Virus record (IMG/VR): IMGVR_UViG_3300043468_001414
Location: 1 to 64,000 of that record
Strand: one strand, 5' to 3'
Source of the DNA: a virus
Length of the DNA: 64,000 bases
Shown here: piece by piece, positions 40,735 to 49,908 of the stretch
Position numbering within the stretch: the stretch's first letter is position 1
Layout of the letters: every line of letters starts with the position of its first letter
Translations under genes and position numbers: made by a program
The notes under the pieces: model-generated
Told to the model about the DNA's origin: nothing
Seen by the model: the letters and a program-made list of their open reading frames with translations, nothing else
The model's database searches: none

Positions 40735-43700
40735 ATGGAACTAACTCTACCATCCGCGGCATTTGGGGCATACGGTGTTTTAAAGCTTGCGGATGAGCAC
40801 TGGGAGAGGTTTATCAACTTGGGCGGCGGCGCTCCTATTACGCCAAGTTCTTCCCTTCAAATCTTTTTGCAGGGGTGTTCTGGAGAGGTGTATTTCCCTA
40901 AAAGCATCATATCCGGGAACTATATTTATTCATTGAATGGCTCGGGGCAATTGGTTAGATATGTTTTATCAACCTTGTCGTTGGATAATTCTTTTACGCC
41001 TGTCTATGATGTCAAAGACATGCGGGCGGTTTCTGGTTCTGGTGGCGTGATGCTGCTAAGGGGGGATGGGAGTGTTGATTTTGTAGGAGGGGCGTCTGAT
41101 CCATTTGCAAATTCGGCGGTAGGCAAGATCTCTTCAGGGGCGATTGGCATAGTTTCGAATCGTTACACTTCTCAGGTCGGCGTGCTTAAGTCAGACGGGA
41201 CTTTAGTTTTTCAGAACGGATATTCGGATGTTAAAGTCTCCGGAGCCTCCTATAATTTCGTAGCGATTTCCGACGCAAAGGGGAATAATTATGACAGACG
41301 AGGTTTTTTTCATGCGATTACCCAAGGGGGGGAAGTTTACGGGGCTAGTTATCCTGACGGAACTCTTCGTGAGATATCTTTAAATACTACGCTTTCTGCG
41401 GGTGACGACATAGCGACTGCCCAGTTCTTCTCCTACGGCGATTATTCAATTGTTCTTAAAAACGGGAGAATTTATGATCCCGATTTTAACCCAGACGCTG
41501 ATTTCGCGGGCTTGTATTCTCAAGTGTGTTCTGGGAGTGGGTATGTGATTGCGTTAAGGGCAGACGGCGTGGTTGTTTGTAAAGGAGATAGTCCCCCCTC
41601 GATTCCTTTTGGCTACAACCACTCTTTTATTTCTGTGCGGGATGGATGCTTCACCCGCACTGATGGTTCGCAATTTATCTATTCGGCTGCTAAAGGGCAA
41701 AATATCCCGGAAGACTTAAAGATTCCGCTTTTTGCAAGAAAATCATCTCCTTCAATACGATATGCGGGCTCATTTTATGATTTAGCGGAGGCTGCGGAGG
41801 TTTCTTTTGGCCCGGCGGTATCGCCAGGGTTCCGCCCGCAGGCTTTTGCGGTGGCTTCTAACGTCCCTTCTTCGTCCTTGGTCGCCGGGAATTGGTATCA
41901 AATCGCTGTTTCGGGGACTACAAGTTGGACAGGCGCTGGCGCTTCAAGTAATTCCGTTGGAACAATATTCAAGGCAACAACGGCGAGGAGCGGGACTGGC
42001 ACGGCCAATTTATTAAAGTCTGAATTCTCTGATGTTGGGCAATACGAGTTATTGTCCTCAGACTACTCTTATTCGCTGGAAAATGTGGTCTTGACGATTA
42101 CCCCGGGCGTGCCGGTAATCGAGAATCCGACTGCCGCTGGAAAGGTCGGCGTGGCGTTTAGCAAGTCTTTCTTGACAAACGGAACCAACCGCCCTGTGAC
42201 TTCGTGGAGCGCGGCTGGGCTGCCTGCGTGGGCGAGCCTTAACTCCTCGACGGGGGTAATCTCGGGCACCCCGCAGGATGCGGGGGATTATCAATTTCAG
42301 CTCACGGCCAGCAGCTCTGTGGGTAGCGATACCGAGCAGGTAACGATTTCTGTGGCGGTGGGTGCGGCGACCGTTTTGGCGGGTCAGAGCTTCACGGGTA
42401 AGGTCGGCGAGGCTTTCTCTGCTCAAGTGGCAATGGATGATGTGGTGGATCGGCCTGCGACAAGCTGGGCTGCTGGCAGCTTGCCGACCGGGTTGAGCAT
42501 CAATTCTACTACGGGGGAGATTAGCGGCATACCTACCTCAAAGGGGTCGAAGGTCGCCTCCATTTCGGCAAGCGGGCCAGGAGGGAGTTCGCCGCCTGCC
42601 AGTGTTTCTTTTGCGATTGCCGAGGGCGTGCCGATCATTACAGCAGGGCAGGTGCTGCGTGGGTGGGCGGAAGCGGCGTTGGTTAAATCGCCCGCACTCA
42701 CGGACTCGGCAAATCGCCCCGCGACCTCTTGGAGCGCCTTGGGGCTGCCTGAGTGGGCGGCGCTGGATGCTGGCACTGGAGTTATTACTGGATCGCCGCA
42801 GGAATCGGATATTTATTCGATCGTTGTTACCGCTGAAGGTCCTGGCGGACTCGATACCGAGACGGTTCAAATCAAGATCGATCCAGTCTTCGTCGCTAAT
42901 TTCTCGGGGGAATGTTCTTTGGGGGTAGCTTGGGATAGTCGGCTGGTGGTAGTATTTTCCAGCGAGGGGACTCTGGATGCTCATTTATCGGAGGGCCCGC
43001 AGCTGGTGGTAGTATTTTCCGGCGAGGCGACTCTGGATGCTCATTTATTTGGCGCGGATTCGGTTTTTGTGGATTTTCAGAGCGCGGGATTTCTGGAGGC
43101 CGGGGAGTCTTGGTTATTATATCGGGATTTTGAGCCGAGTTTGCAGGGAGTCTCGAGCATGGATGGCAAGTTTATTGCCAGGGATTTGCAGAGGTTTGCA
43201 TGGGGCGAGTTTGATTTGGCCAAGGATTTCCGAGGGGAGATTTATTTGCATTGCTATACCACCAGCCATGGTCGCATGACTCCTGCTCCGCTGATAAAGG
43301 CGGGGGTGAAATTGTTTAATAGCCGAGTGGAGTCGGAAGCGTATCGCGAGGTCGAGGGGGCTGAGGGGAGGCCTTTTGATTTGGAATTGCAAGCGGCGGC
43401 GGGGGTGTTGAATGGAGTGGTGCCAGTGACGCAATCGAGAGTGCGCGCGGTGTATAATATTTGGGCTATGCAAGTCCCGCCGCCCGAGTCGCAGGTTCAT
43501 TTGAGCATTTACTTGAAGAGGCAGGGCTCTGACTGCGCGGCTAAGCTGGAGGAGGTTGCTGATTCCGGGTGGCCAGCAGGAAATGCTCGGGAGGTTAAAT
43601 ATGCGGAGTGGGATTTGTGCGGGGATTTGCCGCCTCGCTGTCAGCCTGCGGCGAGCGGGTGGTCTCCTGCAACGAATGCGGCCCCCTACCCGTTCATGTT

Positions 43701-44496
43701 CCTTCAAACAAACGCCTCCGCGCCGGGATGCTTGCCTGCCAGCCGATTGGAGCGCGGGAATGGAATTGATTCCGAAGACATCAACTTTGCGCGGGGCGAG
43801 ATTGAGCAGGAGATTGTTATTGATGAAAGCCATTGTGTGACTCCTTGGAGCCCGGATCCCGTTACGATTTGCTATGGGGCGGTCTTTACGCAATCCACCT
43901 GCGATTGTTGCTCGGAGGAAGCGGGGTGCGAGACGACGATACGCTCGGCTGTTGGCACTAAGCCGCTCGTGTGGAGCGGGTGGACCCCGAGCGCGGCCAC
44001 GTATTGCCCGTCGGTATCGGTCAATCAGTCGCGATATGAATTGAATGGATGCGCGGAAGATCAGTCGCAGACTGTCCCTGGAACTCAAGCCGTTGGGGCG
44101 TGGGGGGCGTGGGGGCCGCTGGCGGCTTCGGTTTGCCAAGGGGTTTCATTCCAGCAATCCAGGGTGGACGCGAGTGGTTGCTCGGCTCCGCAAACTCAAT
44201 CGGCCACGGGAACAAAGCAGCCTTCATGGGGAGCTTGGCTGCCATTGCCTTCTGATGTGTGTTCTGGAGAAACCTTCCAGCAAACGCGGCAGGACCAAAA
44301 TGGTTGCTTGGCACCGCAAACTCAATCGGCCACAGGAACCAAGGCGTGCCAATGCTCGAATAGCGTCAGCGATGAAACGGTTTATTGCAAGGGGTCAAGA
44401 TTTACCTGCTGCGGCAATGGGTATGTGCATACCAAGCGCGGATGCGTCTATATCGGCCCAGCGGGGTATTGCGGAGATCCAGCTAACCAGAAGTGA
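40735..44496 (+). CDS. Giant adhesin: propeller, three Ig-like and Cys-rich repeats (1253 aa)
   Basis: Residues about 95-330 hold repeats such as MLLRGDGSVDFVGG, VLKSDGTLVFQNG, ALRADGVVVCKGD, typical of RCC1-like propellers. Three putative Ig domains follow (about 457-542, 543-630, 630-718; PATSWAAGSLPTGLSINSTTG). Three 20-residue repeats (LVVVFS.E.TLDAHL type) lie near 736-785. The C-terminus (about 1050-1210) has three 40-45-residue Cys-paired repeats with W.AW.PL and FQQ(S/T)R.D..GC..PQTQSATGTK. I infer a receptor-binding or capsule-contacting tail protein. Confidence 0.65.
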   Translation: MELTLPSAAFGAYGVLKLADEHWERFINLGGGAPITPSSSLQIFLQGCSGEVYFPKSIISGNYIYSLNGSGQLVRYVLSTLSLDNSFTPVYDVKDMRAVSGSGGVMLLRGDGSVDFVGGASDPFANSAVGKISSGAIGIVSNRYTSQVGVLKSDGTLVFQNGYSDVKVSGASYNFVAISDAKGNNYDRRGFFHAITQGGEVYGASYPDGTLREISLNTTLSAGDDIATAQFFSYGDYSIVLKNGRIYDPDFNPDADFAGLYSQVCSGSGYVIALRADGVVVCKGDSPPSIPFGYNHSFISVRDGCFTRTDGSQFIYSAAKGQNIPEDLKIPLFARKSSPSIRYAGSFYDLAEAAEVSFGPAVSPGFRPQAFAVASNVPSSSLVAGNWYQIAVSGTTSWTGAGASSNSVGTIFKATTARSGTGTANLLKSEFSDVGQYELLSSDYSYSLENVVLTITPGVPVIENPTAAGKVGVAFSKSFLTNGTNRPVTSWSAAGLPAWASLNSSTGVISGTPQDAGDYQFQLTASSSVGSDTEQVTISVAVGAATVLAGQSFTGKVGEAFSAQVAMDDVVDRPATSWAAGSLPTGLSINSTTGEISGIPTSKGSKVASISASGPGGSSPPASVSFAIAEGVPIITAGQVLRGWAEAALVKSPALTDSANRPATSWSALGLPEWAALDAGTGVITGSPQESDIYSIVVTAEGPGGLDTETVQIKIDPVFVANFSGECSLGVAWDSRLVVVFSSEGTLDAHLSEGPQLVVVFSGEATLDAHLFGADSVFVDFQSAGFLEAGESWLLYRDFEPSLQGVSSMDGKFIARDLQRFAWGEFDLAKDFRGEIYLHCYTTSHGRMTPAPLIKAGVKLFNSRVESEAYREVEGAEGRPFDLELQAAAGVLNGVVPVTQSRVRAVYNIWAMQVPPPESQVHLSIYLKRQGSDCAAKLEEVADSGWPAGNAREVKYAEWDLCGDLPPRCQPAASGWSPATNAAPYPFMFLQTNASAPGCLPASRLERGNGIDSEDINFARGEIEQEIVIDESHCVTPWSPDPVTICYGAVFTQSTCDCCSEEAGCETTIRSAVGTKPLVWSGWTPSAATYCPSVSVNQSRYELNGCAEDQSQTVPGTQAVGAWGAWGPLAASVCQGVSFQQSRVDASGCSAPQTQSATGTKQPSWGAWLPLPSDVCSGETFQQTRQDQNGCLAPQTQSATGTKACQCSNSVSDETVYCKGSRFTCCGNGYVHTKRGCVYIGPAGYCGDPANQK
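42942..43048 (+). repeat. 60-bp period repeat in the adhesin gene
   Basis: 42942-42988 and 43002-43048 are nearly identical 47-mers, giving 20-residue protein repeats; a third copy is detectable only at protein level. Confidence 0.85.
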
Positions 44497-44498
44497 TT

Positions 44499-44903
44499 AT
44501 GGAATCTGAACAAATCGAGAAAATCATGTATGCGCTGACCGTGAACCGGAAGCCGTCTGCGCGGGCTTTGTGGTTGGCTCGTGGGGCGATAAATAAACTC
44601 TTTAAATTCCAGAGATTTTCTTTACTGGATTACTGGGAAAAAAGAATCCGCGAGGAGCCCAAGACAGCTCAATGGGCACAAGAGACTTACGAAGAATATT
44701 TAGAGGGATTGAATGCGGAATCGCAAGAGGATCAGCCTCCTAGCGAGCCAGCGTATGTGGCTAAACGGGGTGATATTTGTGCTGCCTGCCAGTGGCGCGA
44801 GGAGGGCGGGGTAAATGGCGCGGGGGTCTGCGCGCAGTGCGGGTGCAATATATGGACAAAAATCCGAATCTCGAAGTCGACCTGTCCTGTGCAGAAATGG
44901 TGA
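44499..44903 (+). CDS. Protein with C-terminal zinc ribbon (134 aa)
   Basis: ATG 44499 (GTG 44493, overlapping the previous stop, is an alternative). The first 85 residues are helical and charged. The end has CAAC, then CAQCGCNIWTKIRISKSTCP and QKW, a zinc-ribbon signature (CxxC...CxxCGC...CP..KW) that I recall from small proteins near phage fibre genes. The same signature ends the 45647 product, so two ribbon proteins flank the glycosyltransferase-like gene. Possible protein-protein adaptor; function unknown. Confidence 0.65.
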   Translation: MESEQIEKIMYALTVNRKPSARALWLARGAINKLFKFQRFSLLDYWEKRIREEPKTAQWAQETYEEYLEGLNAESQEDQPPSEPAYVAKRGDICAACQWREEGGVNGAGVCAQCGCNIWTKIRISKSTCPVQKW

Positions 44904-44906
44904 TTT

Positions 44907-45650
44907 ATGCTTGTTGTTATTCCAGTATCGGCTTCGGACAATAAAATTTTGCCAGATTTTTGTGCGGCTGTAAAAAACTTTGCGCCTTATTCGCATGAGG
45001 TGTTGTATGTTGCCAGGCCTTCGGATGTCCCGAACTTGGCGGACGTCTCGGATCGCTTGAAGGGGTGCTTTCGTGAGGAGCGGGCGCATCTTTTTGATGT
45101 GGATGGGCCGCGAGGGTGGCCTGTCGGGCCGAATTTTTATTGGCAGCAGACGATTTTGCATTTGGCTAAAACCGGCAATCAGCAGCCATGGCTTTGGCTG
45201 GAGATGGATTGCACTCCGTTGAGGCAGGGGTGGCTCGATGATTTGGATCAAGAGTATCGCGAGTGCGGCAAGCCGTTCATGGGAATGTTTGGCGAGTCGA
45301 GTGTCGTGGGCAAGACGGGGAAGACTATGTTGCTCTCAGAGCATCTCGTGGGGGTTGCGATTTATCCGCCGCAAATTTCAAATTACTTGGAAATTCATGA
45401 CCATGCGGAATTTAATGTGGCTTTTGATTATCTCTATCAATACGAGATGATTCCGCGGTCGCATGAGTCCCGACTCATGCAGCATGGATTCCGAACAAGG
45501 ATGTTTTACGAGCATGAGGGTATAATTAAGTGCCATGATGCCTCGAACTTGCCAGAGGGAAAGCGGCATGACCAGCCCGTGAAGCCGGGGATCGCGCTGC
45601 ATCATGGGTGCATAGATGGTTCTTTATCTAAACTTATTTGCATAAAATGA
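44907..45650 (+). CDS. Glycosyltransferase-like protein (247 aa)
   Basis: The N-terminus (MLVVIPVSASDNKILPDFC) and WLWLEMDCTPLRQGWLDDL (95-113) resemble GT-A fold glycosyltransferases, where the acidic MDCTP segment would replace the DxD metal site and CGKPFMG follows in the acceptor lobe. It would move a sugar from a nucleotide donor. It lies between two zinc-ribbon genes and just before a glycosyltransferase-sulfotransferase fusion, so the four genes look like one cassette. The donor and acceptor cannot be read from sequence. Confidence 0.6.
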   Translation: MLVVIPVSASDNKILPDFCAAVKNFAPYSHEVLYVARPSDVPNLADVSDRLKGCFREERAHLFDVDGPRGWPVGPNFYWQQTILHLAKTGNQQPWLWLEMDCTPLRQGWLDDLDQEYRECGKPFMGMFGESSVVGKTGKTMLLSEHLVGVAIYPPQISNYLEIHDHAEFNVAFDYLYQYEMIPRSHESRLMQHGFRTRMFYEHEGIIKCHDASNLPEGKRHDQPVKPGIALHHGCIDGSLSKLICIK

Positions 45651-45898
45651 ATACAATTAAATTAGTCGGAATGGCCAAAAGTTTCTTCGATAGTGCCGCG
45701 AAATTCGCGGCCAGCGGATTCCAGATTACGCCGATCGAGATTTTAGAGTCGCGGTTAAAGGCTTGTGAGTCTTGCGAGGATTTGCAGCCGGAAGGCTTCG
45801 CTGGCACGGGGCAATGCGGGCTGTGCGGATGCTCGATCAAGATGAAGACCAGGATGGCGACTATGGAATGCCCTGCTGGGAAATGGAAATCTGTGTGA
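45647..45898 (+). CDS. Small zinc-ribbon protein (83 aa)
   Basis: ATG 45647 overlaps the previous stop. A helical N-terminus is followed by CESC, GQCGLCGCSIKMKTRMA and CPAGKW, the same ribbon type as the 44499 product. Its stop overlaps the GTG start of the sulfotransferase fusion. Confidence 0.7.
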   Translation: MNTIKLVGMAKSFFDSAAKFAASGFQITPIEILESRLKACESCEDLQPEGFAGTGQCGLCGCSIKMKTRMATMECPAGKWKSV

Positions 45899-47436
45899 AG
45901 GTTTATACTTATTATAGTGAAATTAAGTTTTCCGCTCAATCAGACTTAATTTCCGTTTGGAAGCAAAGCTGGGAGAAGCGGGGGTTCGAGCCGGTTGTGC
46001 TGAGTGTCGCGGATGCCAAGCGACACCCTTATTATAAATGCTTCCAAGAAGTTGTTCGTAGCCAGAGTGAGCAAATGGGCTTTGCGCTGAGTGCTTACGG
46101 TGAGGCGTGTTGGATGCGTTGGCTGGCTTATGCTTCGCTGGGGGAGAGTGGGCTATTTATTGTCTGTGATTATGATGTGATGAATCGGAACTTCCCGGTT
46201 CCCGAGAAATTACCGGAGGGCTTGGTTTTTTGGGATGGGGCGTGCCCGAGCGTGGCCTCAGGGAATTCCGAAGATTTTTTGAGGTTTTGTAAATCAGTAG
46301 AATTCATGGATGTAGAGTGTTTTTTGGAAGCTAATAAAAAACCCATATCTCACTTCCACGATCAAGAGTTTTTATGTTGCCCTCAGTGCGCAGGGTTGAA
46401 ACATTCACGGATGCGGCCCGCAGAAGTTGTTTCGTTATATTCCGAGAAAGTGGATGCGCCATTGGTGCATGTGTCTCACAGTTCTATTCCTGGCTTTAAC
46501 GAGGCGAAGCGTTTAGCAGCTGCTTGCGAGGTGCTGCAATATGAGGGGGCGGCATGGGGTGGATGTTTGCAGGGCCTCGCGCGGACGGTGATTCGGATGG
46601 ATCTCCTGGCGAGGCGTCCTGTGCCTATTTTTTTACATATCCCGCGATGTGGTGGGACATTTGTCTTGGCGACAATGATGGCCTCTTCAGTTTTTTTAAA
46701 ACAGAGTGGAGGCGGCGGGGTTATCAAGCAAATTTTAGTGAATGAGGAGGGGGTTATCTTTAGGGTTATTGCGTCTTGCGAGGATATTGGCTCTGATGCT
46801 GATGATAGGCATAAACTCACGGTGGATCTTAGTGGTTTTTTTGAGATTCTCCCGAAGTTGGAATTTGTATTTTCGGTCGTTATCGAACCAGCGGGGGTTT
46901 CTCGATTCGCTGGGGGGCTTTTTCACGAAATTTGCGATCGCATTCAAAGAAAGCCAATGTTTTTTACCTGCCTCCGCGATCCTTTTGAGCGGGAGGCCTC
47001 GAAGTTCGCTTATTTGATAACTAAATTGAGCGAAGATTCATTCTGCATTGAAGGCGAAGAAGAGCGCGTGGCTAATGCATTAACTGGCATGGAGTTTGAA
47101 GAGTATATTCAATCGGACAGGCTTTCGGATAGTTGGCTGATCCGGACATTATTGCCGCAGGCGGCGCATATTTGCGAAAATGAAATTGATGAGGCTTGCC
47201 AGCTTCTTGCGGATTTTAGGATTTGCGGGCTCTCGGGCCTTTCGGAGCATTTGGGCAGAGTTTTAAAGGATTGCTATGGCGAGATCGCTGTGCCGCTGGG
47301 TTTTGAGATCAACAGCAACAGCTCGGGAGGGGTCGCGTTTGATAATATCTCTGAAAAAGCTAGGGCGGCGTTTCTTGAAAAAACGAGGCCGGACTACGAG
47401 TTGTATTGGCGATTGATAGCTCGGGCTGAGTGTTGA
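45895..47436 (+). CDS. Glycosyltransferase-sulfotransferase fusion (513 aa)
   Basis: GTG 45895 overlaps the previous stop (GTGA); ATG 45883 is possible. Residues 1-200 look like a GT-A-type domain (KVYTYYSEI start, CDYDV at 91-95 as a DxD-like site). Residues 240-513 carry a sulfotransferase P-loop, FLHIPRCGGTF (HIPRCGGT 248-255), which binds the 5'-phosphosulfate of PAPS, and LRDPFEREASKFAYL (360-374), the 3'-phosphate site. This fits the membrane/carbohydrate sulfotransferase superfamily. I infer sulfation of a glycan, perhaps one made by the same cassette. A GT-sulfotransferase fusion in a tail region is unusual. Confidence 0.65.
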   Translation: MKVYTYYSEIKFSAQSDLISVWKQSWEKRGFEPVVLSVADAKRHPYYKCFQEVVRSQSEQMGFALSAYGEACWMRWLAYASLGESGLFIVCDYDVMNRNFPVPEKLPEGLVFWDGACPSVASGNSEDFLRFCKSVEFMDVECFLEANKKPISHFHDQEFLCCPQCAGLKHSRMRPAEVVSLYSEKVDAPLVHVSHSSIPGFNEAKRLAAACEVLQYEGAAWGGCLQGLARTVIRMDLLARRPVPIFLHIPRCGGTFVLATMMASSVFLKQSGGGGVIKQILVNEEGVIFRVIASCEDIGSDADDRHKLTVDLSGFFEILPKLEFVFSVVIEPAGVSRFAGGLFHEICDRIQRKPMFFTCLRDPFEREASKFAYLITKLSEDSFCIEGEEERVANALTGMEFEEYIQSDRLSDSWLIRTLLPQAAHICENEIDEACQLLADFRICGLSGLSEHLGRVLKDCYGEIAVPLGFEINSNSSGGVAFDNISEKARAAFLEKTRPDYELYWRLIARAEC

Positions 47437-47455
47437 CGAATGATGGGAGGTGGGT

Positions 47456-48727
47456 ATGCGACTCTATGTAGATCTTGATACTCTGGTTGTTTCGGATTTC
47501 CGAAACTCTGGGGCGGCGGCTGGTTTATCGGCAAAAAGGAGTGATCGGTTTTCTGTAGAAGTTCGGTTTGTAAGTCAAGGTGTCATTAAGGAGTTGCCAT
47601 CAGGGGCTTCCGGGCGGATTACTCTTAAAAAGACTACAGAATTTTCTAGTTACCCGGTGGCATGGTCTCCGGCGTGGCGCAAGGTGGGGCATGGCTTGGG
47701 GGCTTATTATGTTTTCCGCCTTAATCTCCATACTCAACAGGTTGTGGATCAATTTTTGTCTCTGCAAGGCGAATTGGCTGCCGTGACTTTTGCCATGGAG
47801 ATTCAATGGGAATACCGCGGAATGCGGAGATCGAGCCGCGCGGTCACATTTGTGGTGGAAAATGATTATGTGCGCCTTGAAGATCGGGATGAGCCGCCGA
47901 TCGCTATTTTTGCTGGTCCTCCCATTGTGGCCTCGGGTCAAAGCTTTGTCGGTAAGGTCGGGGCTTCGTTTTTTGAGAGAATCGTTCTTGGGGAGACTAT
48001 GGATCGGCCGGTTTCAACATGGTCCGCCTCGGGGCTTCCAGCCGGGTTGAGTCTTAATGTTGCGCAGGGCATCGTGTCGGGAGACCCTTCAGCGATGGGC
48101 AGCTTTACCGCGATGATTTCTGCAAGTGGCGATGGAGGGGCTGGTGTTGCTCAAGGGGTGGCGTTTTCTATTTTGCCGGGCGTTCCTGGCATTACAAATA
48201 CAAGCTTTACGGGCAAGGTGGGCGCGGCATTTTTAGCTGCGCCGACTGTCAATGATCCCGTTAATCGACCTGTTACTGCATGGAGCGCGACCGGCTTGCC
48301 AAGTTGGGCCGGCATTGATGCCACGAGCGGCGTCATAGCCAGTATAACCCCCGTCGGGTATCCCCTACTCACTCCAGAGCATGTCGCTACCTATGATGTT
48401 ACATTAAGGGCCTCTGGGCCTGGCGGTGAGGGCGCTAAGGTTGTTACGATTATAATCGGAGTGGGGGCTCCTAGTATTGATGCAGGGCAAAGTTTTCTTG
48501 GCTATGTCGGGCAGCCGTTTACTGTGACTCCTGCGATTTATGACGCCCTTGATCGGCCTGCGACTTCGTGGAGCGCGGTGGGATTGCCTGCGGGGCTTTC
48601 CATTAATTCTGCAACTGGGCAGATTGCTGGGACGCCGGAGGTTGCTGGGAGCGTGGACGCTGAATTAACGGCGACGGGACCAGGGGGCAGCAATACTCGT
48701 AGTGTTTCCATTTCTATCATGCCTTAA
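47456..48727 (+). CDS. Tail protein: shared N-terminal domain and three Ig-like domains (423 aa)
   Basis: ATG 47456 lies 18 nt after GTTGAC (47432-47437). Residues 1-150 (MRLYVDLDTLVVSDF, FSVEVRFVSQGV, MEIQWEYRG) belong to a family shared with the next two genes. Three putative Ig domains follow at about 155-238, 240-335 and 337-422, with PATSWSAVGLPAGLSINSATG as signature. It looks like a short adhesin whose base domain docks to the tail. Confidence 0.6.
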   Translation: MRLYVDLDTLVVSDFRNSGAAAGLSAKRSDRFSVEVRFVSQGVIKELPSGASGRITLKKTTEFSSYPVAWSPAWRKVGHGLGAYYVFRLNLHTQQVVDQFLSLQGELAAVTFAMEIQWEYRGMRRSSRAVTFVVENDYVRLEDRDEPPIAIFAGPPIVASGQSFVGKVGASFFERIVLGETMDRPVSTWSASGLPAGLSLNVAQGIVSGDPSAMGSFTAMISASGDGGAGVAQGVAFSILPGVPGITNTSFTGKVGAAFLAAPTVNDPVNRPVTAWSATGLPSWAGIDATSGVIASITPVGYPLLTPEHVATYDVTLRASGPGGEGAKVVTIIIGVGAPSIDAGQSFLGYVGQPFTVTPAIYDALDRPATSWSAVGLPAGLSINSATGQIAGTPEVAGSVDAELTATGPGGSNTRSVSISIMP

Positions 48728-48751
48728 AGTTGACGCTCGGGCTTGGGGCGT

Positions 48752-49216
48752 ATGCGGATCGCGATCAATACCGAGACGAGGCAGGTGGTGACTTGGGCGA
48801 ATGAGCCATTGACTTCCATGGAGTTGACTCGCGGCGACAAATTTCCGCTGGAGATCAAGTTTATCGCCGGGGCGGGATATGTGGAGCTTCCGGATGGCGC
48901 GGCGGTGAGGGTGGTTTTCAAGCAGATCGGGCAGTATGGCGGGCAGATTTTAGCGGGAGCAGTGGAGTGGACGAAGGCTGGCGCGGCCTCGAAGGCTGTT
49001 TACACCGTGCTGCTCGATATGAATACGATCCAACTCAATACGGCGCTCGGCGCGGACACTCCCTCGATCGACTTGGCGGTGGAGATCGAGTGGCGGTATA
49101 CGCAAGGCGCTGTCGCGGTGCGCCAGACGGCGACTCCAGTGCCGGTGACGCTTTCCAATGATTACATTCGCGGTGCCGAGGGGAGTCCTGTCGATGCTGT
49201 GGCTTTATTGGCCTGA
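48752..49216 (+). CDS. Tail protein, base-domain family (154 aa)
   Basis: ATG 48752 is 17 nt after GTTGAC. MRIAINTETRQVVTWA, FPLEIKFIAGAGYVELPDGA and AVEIEWRY align with the next gene and, more weakly, with the N-terminus of the previous one. It is a single domain, without fibre extensions; probably a fibre base or adaptor. Confidence 0.6.
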   Translation: MRIAINTETRQVVTWANEPLTSMELTRGDKFPLEIKFIAGAGYVELPDGAAVRVVFKQIGQYGGQILAGAVEWTKAGAASKAVYTVLLDMNTIQLNTALGADTPSIDLAVEIEWRYTQGAVAVRQTATPVPVTLSNDYIRGAEGSPVDAVALLA

Positions 49217-49221
49217 TATCT

Positions 49222-49890
49222 ATGCGTATCGCTATCAATACCGAGACTCGCGGGGTAGTGACATGGGCGGGAGCGGCTATTGAATCTCTCCAAATTACGC
49301 GAGGTGATTCTTTTCCGCTAGAGATCAAGTTTATCCAAGGGAATGGATATGTTGATATGCCGACGAATGCTGAGGCTAGGATAGCATTCAAGGCTGCCGG
49401 GGGATTCGCGAGCGAGATTTTGGCTGGAAGTGTTTTATGGGAAAAGGCGGGTGCGGGCGCAAAAGCCGTTTATTCCATGGCTTTGAATTTCAATACGACG
49501 CCAATCCAAGCGCTTTTTGCCTCCGAGCCGGCGAGCTTGAATCTGGTGATGGAGTTTGAGTGGTCGTATTCTATTAATTCTCAATTTATCAGGCAAACAA
49601 CGATCCCCGTCCCAGTGGTTTTGGCGAACGACTATGCCCGAGACGCGGACGGGATGCCTGTGGAGGCCTTGGACAGGAAAGCGACCCAGCAAGAAGCTGA
49701 GGCCGGGGTCGATAATGCCAAATGGATGACTCCGCTGAGGACGAAGCAGGCGATCGATCTTGCCGCAGAATCCGAACGCCCAACGATTTCATCTGCTCCA
49801 CCAGTGCCCCTTTATGAGGGGCAGCGATGGACGGATACAACTGATCTCACCACCTACGAATTCATCGGAGGCGCGTGGGTCGAAACATAA
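49222..49890 (+). CDS. Tail fibre protein: base domain plus fibre motif (222 aa)
   Basis: Residues 1-150 repeat the base domain of the previous gene (MRIAINTETRGVVTWA, FPLEIKFIQGNGYVDMPTNA). The extension has KATQQEAEAGVDNAKWMTP, a motif well known from repetitive fibre shafts of many phages, and ends EGQRWTDTTDLTTYEFIGG, a tip motif seen again at the end of the next gene. It links the base-domain family to the fibre set. Confidence 0.65.
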   Translation: MRIAINTETRGVVTWAGAAIESLQITRGDSFPLEIKFIQGNGYVDMPTNAEARIAFKAAGGFASEILAGSVLWEKAGAGAKAVYSMALNFNTTPIQALFASEPASLNLVMEFEWSYSINSQFIRQTTIPVPVVLANDYARDADGMPVEALDRKATQQEAEAGVDNAKWMTPLRTKQAIDLAAESERPTISSAPPVPLYEGQRWTDTTDLTTYEFIGGAWVET

Positions 49891-49908
49891 ACAACAATAA
49901 CATAATAT

